A stretch of DNA of 64,000 nt from assembly GCA_905221615.1 (NCBI GenBank), contig CAJNDT010005312.1, positions 507,489 to 571,488 on the forward strand, read 5' to 3'. Made by a program: the position numbers and the translations under genes. The DNA is from Symbiodinium sp. CCMP2592. Its lineage: Eukaryota > Sar > Dinophyceae > Suessiales > Symbiodiniaceae. Each line of letters starts with the position of its first letter. Position 1 is the stretch's first letter. Positions 12,995-25,860 of this stretch are shown one piece after another. The notes beneath the pieces are model-generated. The model made no database searches, was not told the origin of the DNA, and saw only the letters and a program-made list of their open reading frames with translations.

Positions 12995-13760
12995 CTGTAT
13001 ATATATATATATATACATACATATAATCACAAATAAGTATTTATATATATATGTATATACAAATCTAGTTTTCTCACTTGCAAAGGGTTAATCGGCTTCG
13101 GAAGCCCGACCACACGACCCAAGGAGTGGGGAGGAGCCGCCCCGACACGGTCTTCCCTGGTGGGGAGCTCGGTCATCTGCCTCGGACTCTTGCATGACAG
13201 CTGAAGTCCTCGGATGGTTAGCCCCCTAGTGACACAACGGCCGCTTTGCTCTTGGCACTCTGGTGTGTGCACATAGAGCTCCTTAAGAATATAGGCACGT
13301 GTTGTGATTGCGAGAGGTAAGCCATAGGTTAGCAGAGTCAGTCAGAAGCCAAGATCAGAGCCGCCCAATGCAGGAAGCCTCTCTGCGGGCGAGCGCGCTT
13401 GCCGTTGTGGCAATGTCGGCATGTGTGGTGGCAGCAGGCATGGCCGAGGGATACACCTAGAGAAAGCAATACCTCTAAATGAAGGAATATGAAAAGTCAT
13501 AGCAAGCTTACTGAATATATGTTTAAAAAGTGAATCTATTTTGTGTACATATATATATATATATACGTATGCAAATATGAAAACACAAGCAACTGTACGT
13601 GCACATAAACATACACATATACATATACATACATATATATATATATATATATATGTCTATGTATGTGTGTTTGTTTTATAAGTATATAATATGTACATGT
13701 ACATACACACACGCAGACATGGGCATACATATGTATATATATATATACACATACGTTTAA
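12964..13760. repeat. TA, TG and TATG microsatellites, unit 1
   Basis: TA and GT runs at about 12,964-13,055 and 13,545-13,755 flank unique-looking DNA. The same tracts in unit 2 (21,874-22,000 and 22,490-22,690) have different lengths and account for the change of offset between the units. No gene is seen between them. Confidence 0.9.
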
Positions 13761-13799
13761 GGGTAAGTTGGGCTCTGTGGGCACAGAGTGATTCAAGGC

Positions 13800-14570
13800 T
13801 GCACTTCGGAGCCAACTTTTCGAGTGCCTTCGCATAGGGCCGAGTATCCTTCTGTGTGAATCAAGCGTTAGTCGTCACCGCTGATCTCGGGTTAAAGTGA
13901 CGGCATCTGTTGGCAGCACGATTCAGGAATCCGGCGGCTTCGACGCTGCCCAGCGATGACCACTGCAGCAAAACCGAGGGGACGGGGGGAAGGGGCGGAA
14001 GTCGGCTAGTGCCCGAACCCAGAACCCTTAACAAAAAGTGTACCCACATTGGACCCAGATTGACCGGAGCTGCAGAGACATTGGGGTCCAGATTGACCGA
14101 TGTCGAAAAAAAAGGTTTAAATATACATATGACAGCGAGTGTTTAGGATTTGGGGTTCAGGGTTTAGGGCTGATACGGCTTACCTTGGGGACCACCTGAG
14201 CCTGGACATCCCGTTATGCCCTGGAACCCTTTTGGGGTTCTTTTCGTCCTCAAGGTCGGCTGACAGGGTTTCCAGGGCTTGCAAGGTCTATAGGGTTCAT
14301 CGGGGTATAGGAGCTTGGCTGCCTGAGACAATTTGATGCGTTGGTGCAACCGGATTGCGAGAAGCATAGGAAGCATGAGAGGTCGAAGAGTGCAGGGGCC
14401 GGGGAGGTTTGTCGTGACAGCGCAGCAGTTTCGCTTCGACAAGAATGCTACGGCCCCATAGATGTTTTCGCCTAACTACGTCACCGTAGCGGCCCTAAAC
14501 CATGAAACCGACAGCTGCGGACCTCAGGCTCAAAGGGCGTTTGCAGGATTTATGGGGTTCAGGGTGTGGG
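13800..14570. other. unit 1 non-coding segment with TTTAGGG words
   Basis: The short frames here (for example 13,910-14,146) have no recognisable features and recur unchanged in unit 2 only because the DNA is duplicated. 'aggatttggggttcagggtttaggg'-like words lie near 14,145-14,170 but form no array. Confidence 0.4.
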
Positions 14571-14572
14571 GT

Positions 14573-14694
14573 ACTTGGAGGATCATGGGACTTAGTAAGT
14601 CAAGTTATAAGTACCTTAAGTGGGCTTAGAAGTGGTTATAAGTATAGTTACCTTATTTATATCCCCAGTTACTAAGTCCCATGATCCTTTAAGT
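14573..14694. mobile_element. foldback (MITE-like) element, family 'ACTTGGAGG.TCATGGG', unit 1
   Basis: The element is 122 bp. The left 26 bases pair with the right 26 with two mismatches (left 'acttggaggatcatggg', right complement 'acttaaaggatcatggg'). It is non-coding. A relative is at 30,578-30,691, and the unit 2 copy is at 23,505-23,626. Confidence 0.8.
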
Positions 14695-14777
14695 CTATAG
14701 TAATGCCCCGGTAGGGTACCTATACCTTGGATTTTAGGCATGCACACACATACATCACATATCTCTCTCTGTAGGTG

Positions 14778-14870
14778 TATATATATATATATATACAGAT
14801 GAATATTTCTGTGCGTATGTATATATACATATATACATACATACATACATATGTATGTACCCACACATAA
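14778..14870. repeat. TA/CATA microsatellite at the unit 1 spacer border
   Basis: TA repeats are followed by 'cagatgaatatttctgtg' and CATA units. In unit 2 the same TA run is split by the 3.1-kb block at 23,735-26,800. Confidence 0.9.
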
Positions 14871-15053
14871 TGCATCTACAGTAGCCAGAGGCTCTGAACT
14901 CATCCTTTGCTTTCATCCAAGTGCCTTAAGCTATGTCCGTAGTCTGGGCCACTCCAAGCGGACACGTCTTCAGTTTCGTGCGAGGCCAGAGAAGCTTGCC
15001 GCGTATGTGCAGGGGTCCGGCACGGATTAGGGGCCCGAAACTGAAACCCTAAA

Positions 15054-15162
15054 CCCAGAGACTCCAATATCCCTTAATTAAGGAATATACCTTAAATGAT
15101 ATAAGGGGTCCTACCATGATTTAAGGAATATTCCTTAATTAAGGGATATTGGAGTCTCTGGG
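15054..15162. mobile_element. 109-bp foldback element with 35-bp perfect inverted ends (copy 1)
   Basis: Positions 15,054-15,088 and 15,128-15,162 are exact reverse complements (35 of 35), beginning cccagagactccaatatccc. The loop of 39 bases has no coding capacity. The diverged flank copy near 6,460-6,475 lacks it. The second copy is at 27,077-27,185. Confidence 0.9.
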
Positions 15163-15810
15163 AACCTTGATCCCAGCCCTCAGACCCTGAACTCTTGGCC
15201 TCAAGCGCCAAACATACAAAACCTAACCCCACAACCGTGCAAACTGATAGATCGAAAGCTTAAGCGCTGAGTTTCTGAAAGCCGTAGAACTTGCAACGAC
15301 AATGTTTGACGATCTGAACTCCCAAACTCCAACTCCATAACCACAAGTTGTGTTTGGAGTAGCTCTCCTCTCATCCTCCACAGGCTATGCGGACTTAGTG
15401 TAGAGGCGTGAAAATGCTCAGAGCTATTCTTAGTGTTTCTTAAAGTTATAGCTGTATTCTTTAGTATGCCCGAAAACCTTTGTTCTAGTTGTCAGCGCCC
15501 CTGCCTGGAGCGCCGAATCTCTGCTTACAGCAGGCCAAATCCTGACGGATCAACAAAGAAGTCATACTAACGGAGATCAACACCACAAGCCCGTTTAGGA
15601 GTTAGAGGGCTTAGGAAACCCCAAACCACCAAACCCCCAGCCCTGAAATCATCTTAAATGCTAAGCGCCAAAGTCCCACGAGACCAAAAAGGCCAGGGCT
15701 TTCCAGAGACCGCCCTTCTTCCGACCGTTCAGTTATTGACATAGAGACTACACCCCACAAACAAACGGGGTAAAACCCCAAGCGCTCAATCCAGCCAACA
15801 CAGAAAGGCC
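15163..15810. other. unit spacer, no gene
   Basis: The spacer repeats at 27,186-27,850 with about 15 changes, including an 11-base difference near 27,527. Degenerate 'aaaccccaaacc' words occur around 15,600-15,680. No open frame of interest was found. Confidence 0.6.
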
Positions 15811-16621
15811 AAAATCCTAAACCTACAGGGTATTACTGGGCCAGGTCGCTCTTTCCTCCTTCGTGCGAGAAGCTGGATGCGGTGGTGGCCGCAGCAAGGC
15901 TCAAAGTATGCCCAGTCTTTAGGATTTGCGGTTTGGGGGCAGCTTTCCTGTAGGGCTCCAAGTACTACTACTGCTACTGCGACGACGACTACTGCTACGC
16001 TACTGTCATTGCCGCCGCCACTGCCACTGCTGCCGCTATTGCTGCTGCTGCTGCTGCTCCGCCACAGTACTACTGTAGCCAGCACTACTACCACCACCGC
16101 CGCACGTCTGTCGTGGGACTGCAATGATTACCCATATGTTCTTCAGTGGCCTAAAAATACTGGAGTTGCTTTCTTTTTCGTCTCGCGATCACTGCAGTGA
16201 GTAGTGCTGCCGTACTATTCATAGTGCTTCTTATCTTTCTTGGGATTGCTGTGATCGCTACTCCTTTCTCGTCGTTACTGCTGTGGTTGGGCACGCGATT
16301 ACAACGGCGGTAATTATGACGGTTGCTGTTACTGTGATTGTTGTTCGTCAGGAGTCTTGCTGTTGTTATTTTGCTACGGCTGATGTCGCTGTTGCTAGGC
16401 TGGGTGAGTCGTGATTATTGCCATAACTAATACTATAGCCTGCATGAATCATTGTAACAATTGCGTGTTTTGTCATTCTCACTAGGAGGTGCGTTTTAAA
16501 TTTATAAGGTCTCGAGAGGTAGAGGTCAGGGCGCGAAGTCCGAGGGCGAATAATCTAAAACAAGTGATGCCGAAGTTTCATTGGCTCTCTTGTACGCTCT
16601 CGAGTTTTCCGGTCCAGCTCC

Positions 16622-18221
16622 ATGGCGACCTCCTCCACACCCAGGCGTATCCTCATCGTCTACACCGGTTCAAGAGGTGACTGGCAGCCGTATGTTGTTG
16701 CTGGCACCATCTTGCGTGAAGCTGGTTACGAGGTGCATCTGTGTGGCCCAGGTGATGCTGCAGGGATGGCCGCTGACCATGACCTTCCGTTTCAACGCGT
16801 TCGTCAGAGCATCCTCCGGAACTGGCCCGACAAATTCTCTGATGCCATCAGCCACGAGAAGATGCCCACAGTACCGGTAAGGTCTGACCGAGATGAGATG
16901 ATTGCGGAGAGGAAGGCTCTCTACGATTTGTTCTCGACTTTCAAGCCAGAGCTCGTTCTCACCGCCTTTATGACCCTGATCGAGGTCAGTATCTTCAGCG
17001 AGATCTTCGACGACATCCCTTTCGTGAACTTCGCTCTTCAGACACCGGCGGGACGTGACTGGAACATGGCCAGCATCAACCTTCCGCGATTATTGAAACC
17101 TCTGAACTGGCAACTCAACATGTTCATGATGTCAATGATCCTCAAGATGCAACGGAAGGAGCTAGACTGCATCCCGGAAGTCTTGCCTCCGGAGCTGCGC
17201 AAGTCCATGCCCAAAAAGATCACAACGCAACCTTGGCTGGAGCACTGGTCAGAACAAGCAGTGTTTCCAAATCTTGTCGCACAAAGTACAGTCATCAATG
17301 GCGATGATTGGGGAAAGCACTACAAAACAGTCGTTTCGCTTGGTCCGCTCATGCTGGCGCCGAGCAGTCAGTCAGGGCATGAGTTTGGCAGCGACCAGAT
17401 GCAGCAGAAGCTGGGCTCTTGTGAATTCGTTAAGTCGGAATTTAGTTTAAGTTGCCATTTCTCTAGTACATAATATGGTTTCCCCAATTTAGTGTATCTA
17501 AATTGCCATGTCCGTAGTACATAATAGACGATGGTTCCCTTATGATGGTAACTCAAAATAGAATCCCAGGATGGAAGACTTTCTCGCCCAGGGGGATGCT
17601 CCGGTCTACATCGGCTTTGGGTCCATGAAGGTCTTCACGCCCAAGTATATGACTTTGCTCTGCGCCCGTGCCTTGCACCTTACCGGCCTGCGTGGCGTGA
17701 TCTGTGCAGGTTGGGCGGGTATAGACCTGCAGCATGTGGAAGGTGAAGCTGACGAGTTGGAGCTGACTGAGTACATCAATCGCAACGTGCTCTTCATGCC
17801 CAAGTCACCTCACGGCCTCCTCTTCCCGCGGTGCCAGGCCATCGTTCACCATGGTGGCGCAGGAACCATGAATGCCTCCGTCCGCTCGGGGAAACCAACC
17901 ATCATCATACCGATTTTGTTAGACCAGTATGACCATTCAAGAAAGATCAACGAGATGGGCATCGGAAAAGGCCTGAAGCATCTTCGGCATCAGACACCCT
18001 CGACAATCGCTGCAGCAATCAACGAGTGCATTAACTCGCAGTCGATCCGGACGAAGGCAGAGGAAGTTGGCTCAGCCATGCGCCGTGAAGAAGAACAGGC
18101 CCCAGTAAAGCTGACGCAGTTCATTCAGGACTACTTCCGGGACTACGTGGATGGCGGCCGCTTCAAAAGCATCATGAGAGACGCGCGAGAGCGACGAGCG
18201 CAGCAGTGCTGCAAGTGCTGA
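16622..18221 (+). CDS. UDP-glycosyltransferase, sterol-glucosyltransferase-like, copy 2
   Basis: Same two-exon structure as copy 1: ATG at 16,622, exon 2 from about 17,570, stop at 18,221. The GSRGDWQP loop and HHGGAGT/DQ donor site are intact, so the protein should be active if copy 1 is. Exon 2 reads PVYIGFGSM where copy 1 has PVYVGFGSM. Within the intron a C-to-A change near 17,473 makes a stop in the frame that stays open in copies 1 and 3, which shows that this stretch is not translated. The upstream 900 bases are also nearly identical between copies, so the copies probably share their promoter. Confidence 0.88.
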
Positions 18222-19086
18222 TGCGCCCAGCAGCCAAATTCGCAGATTTCGCTGGAGCAAGGACATTCCCAAACAAGCGCCGCAGAAGACTTGGACTTAC
18301 AATTAAAGCCTGAACCACACCCGGACAGTACGGATCGGAGCACAGAAGCATCGTCCACAAACTGATGTACAAAACGTTGCAAAATGTTGCCTCTTCTCAG
18401 AAACAGTAGCAGTTGCAGTAGCAGTGGTGGAGGTCGTAGTCGTGGTTGTGGTATCATCATTGATCGTGGCCGTAGTCGAAGCCGTAGTCGTCATCATCGT
18501 CGCATTAGCAGTGGCAGCTTCGCAGTTGGAGCCGGAGTTGCATCCTGATTGGCAGCAGTAGCTGGTCGGACGTCGGACTAGCAGCACCAGTGCTGGAAGC
18601 CGTCGGGGCGTCAGTAGAGAAAGTAATTACAATGTTACGAGTAGTCGTGGCAGAACTCGAGGTAGTAGAATTGATGGAAGTAGCCGTGGTCGTGGCACTG
18701 GCAGTGGTAGTGGTACTTCTAGTTGTAGTTGTTGTCGTCGACGTCGTTGTTGTAGAAGACGAAGACGAAGCAGAAGTAGAAGCAGGAGTAACAACAGCAG
18801 AGTGGTGGTGGTCGTAGTCGCACAGCAAACAGGCAGTGACTGTGGTAGTGACAGTGACGGTGTTAGTGGTAGCACAGTGCGCGAAGACATCACCCTATGT
18901 AATGCCGAGACTTGCATGACTGGGTCTTTCAATGGCATAATGTCATACGGCCGAAGCAAACAGAGACAGCAACGTTGATTGCAATGCAGAAGTGAATTAC
19001 ACACCGAGTGCCGTGGCAAGAGGAAGAATGCATCGCGACTCTTAGAAGAGGCAGAGTCTACTGCACACGCTCATTGTCAAACCAGG

Positions 19087-19147
19087 TGGGTGATTGTCAA
19101 AATTATGTTCCTGTTTTGGGTCCCTATGATAGTACGGCAACAACCCA
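19087..19147. mobile_element. internally deleted foldback element, unit 2 copy
   Basis: Identical to the element at 10,175-10,235, carried along by the tandem duplication. Confidence 0.7.
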
Positions 19148-19851
19148 TGCGTAGGGTTTCAGAGAGTCAGGAAGGTGCATCGTCGGTTCAGCCCGCCCTG
19201 ATTCAATTGTCCTTGCTCACACTGCCCACTCTCCAGTGCATGTTTCTGTTCCTTGGCAGAATCCGTGGTCAATCTTCGGTTTGTCTTTTTGAGCCGACGG
19301 AGAACTCATTGTTGCCTGGTCCTTCTGTGATGTCCTCAAAGACACTTCCGAACCCCGTGCCAGTTGCTTCCCATTGGTGCAGAGTCCGATATCTCTGCGG
19401 CTCCGAAATGCAGGAAACAGTCATCGGCTTGTCTGCAAGACCACAGCAGTGAGTTTTGTTTAGGACCGTTCGTGTGCAGGATAGTGTTTGTGGTTGTTCG
19501 TTACTGTTGTGGTCTCTCCCAGTGCTCTTGCCGACATTGCGATGCTCCGGCTGATTGAAGCCGTTTCCAGTACATGCGTGCATGATTCATAGAGCCATTT
19601 GCGATTCAGTGCAAAATCGGACTGCAGATCGTTTGCTGAGAGCTGGCCGGAACCCTAACCTTCATCAATTTTTTCCGTAGTAATGCTATATTAACCTACA
19701 GTTAGTACTATACTAATACCATAGTCTGCAAGCGCGGTCGTCCTCAGATGCCTCTTATTGGCCCGACTCCTCAGTCCTGATCATCCCTAGATCATCCGAA
19801 ATCCCCAACCCCTTCAACCATCTTGAGCCCTAGTAACCGTTCTTAAGTCAT

Positions 19852-19893
19852 CCTAAACCCTCGGGTTTAGGGTTTAAGGTTTAGGGTTTAGGG
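19852..19893. repeat. head-to-head telomere-type repeats, unit 2 copy
   Basis: Same sequence as at 10,940-10,981: CCTAAACCC facing GGGTTTAGGG. Confidence 0.75.
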
Positions 19894-20330
19894 CTTACCC
19901 CGAATCAATAGTCTAGATTCTGTTTATTCTAGGACATCCGCTGGAAGAAGCTGCCTAGCCCTTGTACGGCCCCATAATCCCACCGCAGAGTGCCCAATAC
20001 CTCTCAGTATTATGATGATACTGCAATATTGCCACAATTCAATAGTTACTATAAAATAACTAGAATATATCTATACTATAATAATACTGTAACCCCTCAC
20101 TTGAGAATAAACTGTGAACTTCATATAAAACTGTTTAAAACACCCTTGCCAAGCAACACCCTTGATGCAATACGTATAAGACCCTCAGCTATCTATCTAT
20201 ATATGTATATATACGAATATGACAATGAGTATGAATATGGGTACACATTCATACATGCATGCATGCATACATGCATGCTACATGCATGCATGCATGCGTG
20301 CAGACACACGTATATGAACAAATAAATATG

Positions 20331-20366
<36 letters not shown>

Positions 20367-20534
20367 CGTGCGATCAGAGGAATAGGCCGCCTAATTACTT
20401 GCAAGTGGAGCCCTGAAATTGCGAAATGGTCTCGCGACAGGGTGACTCCAAAACGCCTCAGGCGCCTGGAGGAGGGGCCGGTGCCCTTCAAGCATAGCTT
20501 GCCAGACCTTTTGGAGGACAAGGTAGCAAAGATA

Positions 20535-21618
20535 TTAGGACCTGTCCAACACGGCTGGGCTGCCGGGAGCGTGCCTGCCCGAGTCCCACTTAGCTTCCAG
20601 GGTACTCACGTGCCTGTGCATCCTCTCCTTCACTACACCGTCCCAGTCGGCATCCAGCTGTTCCTGGAATGCCTCAAACGTCTGGGTCTTTTCTCGTACA
20701 GGACTTTCACACTTCTGGACCGTCTTGACCTCCGTGATCAGCTCTGCACACGCCACGAGCATGTTGTCAAGGACTTGTCGCGTCCACGGTCTGTCCTCGT
20801 CGCTGTCAAAGATGAGCTCCCTCTCTGCAGCAAGGGGAACCGCGCTTCTTCGAGCTTCTTTCCCAGACAGGGCCGCCTTCGCTGGCGGAGTTCGTCCCAG
20901 CTCCTTGACCTGTGCTGGCCTCGTCACAGACCTCGATCGGGTTCTCGGCGATGGAGCTGTCATGGAAGTATAGTTGGTGAAGACAATCCGCAGGCCCAGT
21001 GCCCTTCACCACAAGTTCCGAGAAAGGCGTGGTAGTGCCTCGTCTGGGGGCTCGACCTGCCTGCGCCGGCGTTAGCGGAGTCGTAGCCGTCCTGGTCCTC
21101 GGTGGAGACTCGGCTCGCTCATGACTGTCTGAAGACGCCGCTTGAAAAGCGCCATGGTTTCCTCGGCCATCCGCTGTCTTCCGTGCCCCCCATGAGGTCG
21201 TCTCGTCCCAGGCTTGGTCTGCTTCGCGACTGCTCCTGGCCCCCGGTTTCTTCATGAGCATCTCGGGGTTGGCCATAGCCTCCTGCAGGTCGCGGAATGC
21301 CGCCTTCTGCGCTTCCTGGCTGTCTCGCAGCTCCAAGTCGATCTTGAGTGCCTTCTTGAGGTAGCGGTCTCGCTCCTGCGTGAACTGTTTGCGCGTCCTG
21401 ACCTCCGCCTTGCGGGCACTTGTGACCATCTCTTGAATGGATCGAACCAAGTCTGCCGCCTCTGACCTCTGACGTCTCCGAAGTCCTGGCAGCAGGTTGC
21501 TGCGGCACCTCCCACTCGTAGCCCTGCCCATGGTCTTCCCATCCACCATACGTGGCTTCTTGCCCATTGGCTTGCGCGTCCTGTAGAGCGCCCTGCCTTT
21601 CAAGAAGGCAGAGGTCAC
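20535..21618 (-). CDS. coiled-coil protein of unknown function, copy 2
   Basis: This is the unit 2 copy of the minus-strand gene at 11,623-12,706. It has the same basic N-terminus, coiled coil and frame change (here near 21,000). The predicted proteins differ by a Lys-to-Thr exchange (AWDEKTSW against AWDETTSW). Having the same frame change in both copies means that it predates the duplication or is an intron. The function is unknown. Confidence 0.5.
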
Positions 21619-21871
21619 GGCACCAGGGTTCCAGTCCTTGTTCCCTTAGTCTTACATTGGATTAGTAGGAAATGGAGGAATGGGGTACGATTATAACTAC
21701 TCTTACTACCATATTATTACCACCATATTGCAATCATATTACTGTCAATCATAATAATACAAATAATATACGGTAATATGATGGCGTCGTCTGCACTTTC
21801 GCACTGGGGAATGGGCTCTATACTCCAAGCAGAGGCTGCCCTCGGCTCGATCCCAAACCAGGTGTGTGTAC

Positions 21872-21930
<59 letters not shown>

Positions 21931-23504
21931 CTGTATATATATATATATATATATATACATACATATAATCACAAATAAGTATTTATATATATATATGTAT
22001 ATACAAATCTAGTTTTCTCACTTGCAAAGGGTTAATCGGCTTCGGAAGCCCGACCACACGACCCAAGGAGTGGGGAGGAGCCGCCCCGACACGGTCTTCC
22101 CTGGTGGGGAGCTCGGTCATCTGCCTCGGACTCTTGCATGACAGCTGAAGTCCTCGGATGGTTAGCCCCCTAGTGACACAACGGCCGCTTTGCTCTTGGC
22201 ACTCTGGTGTGTGCACATAGAGCTCCTTAAGAATATAGGCACGTCTTGTGATTGCGAGAGGTAAGCCATAGGTTAGCAGAGTCAGTCAGAAGCCAAGATC
22301 AGAGCCGCCCAATGCAGGAAGCCTCTCTGCGGGCGAGCGCGCTTGCCGTTGTGGCAATGTCGGCATGTGTGGTGGCAGCAGGCATGGCCGAGGGATACAC
22401 CTAGAGAAAGCAATACCTCTAAATGAAGGAATATGAAAAGTCATAGCAAGCTTACTGAATATATGTTTAAAAAGTGAATCTATTTTGTGTACATATATAT
22501 ATACGTATGCAAATATGAAAATACAAGCAACTGTACGTGCACATAAACATACACATATACATATACATATACATATATATATATATATGTCTATGTATGT
22601 GTGTTTGTTTTATAAGTATATAATATGTACATGTACATACACACACGCAGACATGGGCATACATATATATATATATATATACATACGTTTAAGGGTAAGT
22701 TGGGCTCTGTGGGCACAGAGTGATTCAAGGCTGCACTTCGGAGCCAACTTTTCGAGTGCCTTCGCATAGGGCCGAGTATCCTTCTGTGTGAATCAAGCGT
22801 TAGTCGTCACCGCTGATCTCGGGTTAAAGTGACGGCATCTGTTGGCAGCACGATTCAGGAATCCGGCGGCTTCGACGCTGCCCAGCGATGACCACTGCAG
22901 CAAAACCGAGGGGACGGGGGGAAGGGGCGGAAGTCGGCTAGTGCCCGAACCCAGAACCCTTAACAAAAAGTGTACCCACATTGGACCCAGATTGACCGGA
23001 GCTGCAGAGACATTGGGGTCCAGATTGACCGATGTCGCAAAAAAAGGTTTAAATATACATATGACAGCGAGTGTTTAGGATTTGGGGTTCAGGGTTTAGG
23101 GCTGATACGGCTTACCTTGGGGACCACCTGAGCCTGGACATCCCGTTATGCCCTGGAACCCTTTTGGGGTTCTTTTCGTCCTCAAGGTCGGCTGACAGGG
23201 TTTCCAGGGCTTGCAAGGTCTATAGGGTTCATCGGGGTATAGGAGCTTGGCTGCCTGAGACAATTTGATGCGTTGGTGCAACCGGATTGCGAGAAGCATA
23301 GGAAGCATGAGAGGTCGAAGAGTGCAGGGGCCGGGGAGGTTTGTCGTGACAGCGCAGCAGTTTCGCTTCGACAAGAATGCTACGGCCCCATAGATGTTTT
23401 CGCCTAACTACGTCACCGTAGCGGCCCTAAACCATGAAACCGACAGCTGCGGACCTCAGGCTCAAAGGGCGTTTGCAGGATTTATGGGGTTCAGGGTGTG
23501 GGGT

Positions 23505-23626
23505 ACTTGGAGGATCATGGGACTTAGTAAGTCAAGTTATAAGTACCTTAAGTGGGCTTAGAAGTGGTTATAAGTATAGTTACCTTATTTATATCCCCAG
23601 TTACTAAGTCCCATGATCCTTTAAGT
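23505..23626. mobile_element. foldback element, unit 2 copy
   Basis: Copy of the 122-bp element at 14,573-14,694, duplicated together with the unit. Confidence 0.8.
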
Positions 23627-23989
23627 CTATAGTAATGCCCCGGTAGGGTACCTATACCTTGGACTTTAGGCATGCACACACATACATCACATATCTCTCT
23701 CTGTAGGTGTATATATATATATATATATATATATAAGTAGGTAGGGTAGGTAGGTAGGGTTCGACCTGCAGCAGTAGCCGCGGCCTCCACCACTCTTCCC
23801 CGCCCAGCATCTCGGGGGGCCTCCGCAAGCGTCATCGGCCCCCTCCGCGGGAGGTTCCAGAGGGGGCTTGAACTAGAGTCTGGACTATAAGTGGAAACGA
23901 AGGCCGAGACCGGCACGGACTGGTCCCGAAAGAAATGGGGAGCCTGAAACCCGCCGGAAGTGGCCCAAGTCTGGGTTATCAGCTCGGGG

Positions 23990-25860
23990 TAGCGGCTACG
24001 GCTTCACGAGAAACGTACATTCTCGGAGCGAGACTATACGGCCTTGCGAGAAGCGGTGTCTGGAACGACGTGAGGAGCGATGCGTACTGCGACAGAAAGA
24101 AGCGGAGCTACTGCCGTGCGCGGGTCGTTTACCCAGGTCCCCGATCTGGGAGCTAGAAGCGGGTCTGGAACGACTTGGGGAGCGCTGTGTGGTGGACGCG
24201 ATGGAAGAAGCGGAGCTACGGCCGGGATTTAACAAACCGGGGAGAGAAGGGGGGACTGAGACGACACGAGGGGCGCTGCTTGGTGGACGAAATGGAAAGA
24301 GGCGGAACTACGGCCTTACACGGGTCGTTTACCAAGACCCGCCACCTCGGGGTGGGAAGGGGGGTCTGGAACGACAGGTGGCCGAAATGGAATGAAGTGG
24401 AGCTACGGCCTGACGCAGGTCGTTTACCAAGACTAAGACCCGCCACCTCGGGGTGGGAAGGGGGGTCTGGGACGACATGAGGGGCGCTGCTGGTGGACGA
24501 AATGGATTGAGGCGGAACTACGGCCTTACACGGGTCGTTTACCAAGACCCGCCACCTCGGGGTGGGAAGGGGGGTCTGGAACGACAGGTGGCCGAAATGG
24601 AATGAAGTGGAGCTACGGCCTGACGCAGGTCGTTTACCAAGACTAAGACCCGCCACCTCGGGGGGGTCTGGGACGACATGAGGAGCTGCGTGGTGGACTA
24701 AATGGGAAGAAGCGGAACTACAGCCTTATGCGGGTCGTTTACCAAGACCCGCCACCTCGGGGTGGGAAGGGGGGTATGGAGCGACATGAGGACCTGCGTG
24801 GTGGCCGAAATGGAAAGAAGCGGAACTACGGCCATACGCGGGTCGTTTACCAAGACCCGCCACCTCGGGGTGGGAAGGGGCGTCTGGAACGACATGATGA
24901 GCTGCGTGGTGGACGAAATGGAAAGAAGCGGAGCTACGGTCTGACGAGGGTCGTTTTCCGGAGACCTGCCACTTCGGGGTGGGAAGGGGGGTCTGGAACG
25001 ACATGAGGACCTGCGTGGTGGACGAAATTGAAAGAAGCGGAACTACGGCCATACGCAGGTCGTTTACCAAGACCCGCCACCTCGTGGGTGGGAAGGGGGG
25101 TCTGGAACGACATGAGGAGCTGCGTGGTGGACGAAATGAAAAAAGAAGCGGGGCTACGGCCTTACGCGGGTCGTTTACCAAGACCCGCCACGAACGACAC
25201 GAGGAGCTGCGTGGTGGACAATTTGTGGCAACAAGCCGAACTACGGCCTTACGCGGGTCGTTTACCAAGACCCGCCACCTCGGGGTGGGAAGGGGGCTCT
25301 GGAACGACATGAGGAGCTGCGTGGTGGACGAAAGGGAAAGAAGCGGAGCTACGGCCTAACGCGGGTCGTTTACCAAGACCCGCCACCTCGGGGTGGGAAG
25401 GGAGGTCTGGAACGACATGAGGAGCTGCGTGGTGGAGGCAGTGGAGGAAACGGAAAGAAGCGGAGCTACGGCCTTATACGCGGGCCGTTTACCAAGACCC
25501 GCCACCTCGGGGTGAGAAGAGGGGTCTGGAACGACATGAAGAGCTGCGTGGTGGAGGAAACGGAAACAAGCGGAGCTACGGCCATACGCGGGTCGTTTAC
25601 CAAGACCCGCCACCTCGTGGGGTGGGAAGGTGGGTCTGGAACGACGTAGGAGCTGCGTGGTGGACGAAATGGAAAGAAGCGGAGCTACGGCCATACGCGG
25701 GTCGTTTACCAAGACCCGCCACCTCGGGGTGGGAAGGGGCGTCTGGAACGACATGAGGAGCTGCGTGGTGGACGAAATGGAATGAAGCGGAACGACGTCC
25801 ATACGCAGGTCGTTCACCCAGATCCCCGATGTCGAAGCGAGCAGGGTCTGGAACGACAGG
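23990..25860. repeat. 108-bp minisatellite array, about 16 monomers
   Basis: The word 'tcgtttaccaagacccgcc' recurs at about 24,325, 24,535, 24,735, 24,843, 24,951, 25,060, 25,172, 25,258, 25,366, 25,593 and 25,702, mostly 108-109 bases apart. A few intervals are 86, 112 or 119. A 210-bp higher-order copy links 24,371 and 24,581. Monomers at both edges are more degenerate than those in the middle. Each monomer contains short self-complementary segments (cgggtc...gacccg and ccacctcggggtgg). Open frames exist on both strands, but indels that are not multiples of three argue against coding. Confidence 0.92.

Larger units (their letters stand above)
6898..15810 (+). repeat. tandem unit 1 (about 8.9 kb)
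   Basis: From 6,898 onward the sequence is almost identical to the DNA 8,912 bases downstream (unit 2), and the glycosyltransferase segment is also nearly identical to unit 3. The offset is constant (8,912) over the glycosyltransferase, the downstream low-complexity tract and the minus-strand gene. It changes to 8,944 and then 8,932 only where TA/GT microsatellites differ in length. This is a recent head-to-tail duplication. The last kilobase (about 14,880-15,810) is the spacer, which recurs at 26,900-27,850. Confidence 0.95.

Noticed and set aside
23990-25860. CRISPR-like array
   Set aside because: Monomers are repeated over their whole length with no unique spacers, and the DNA is eukaryotic.
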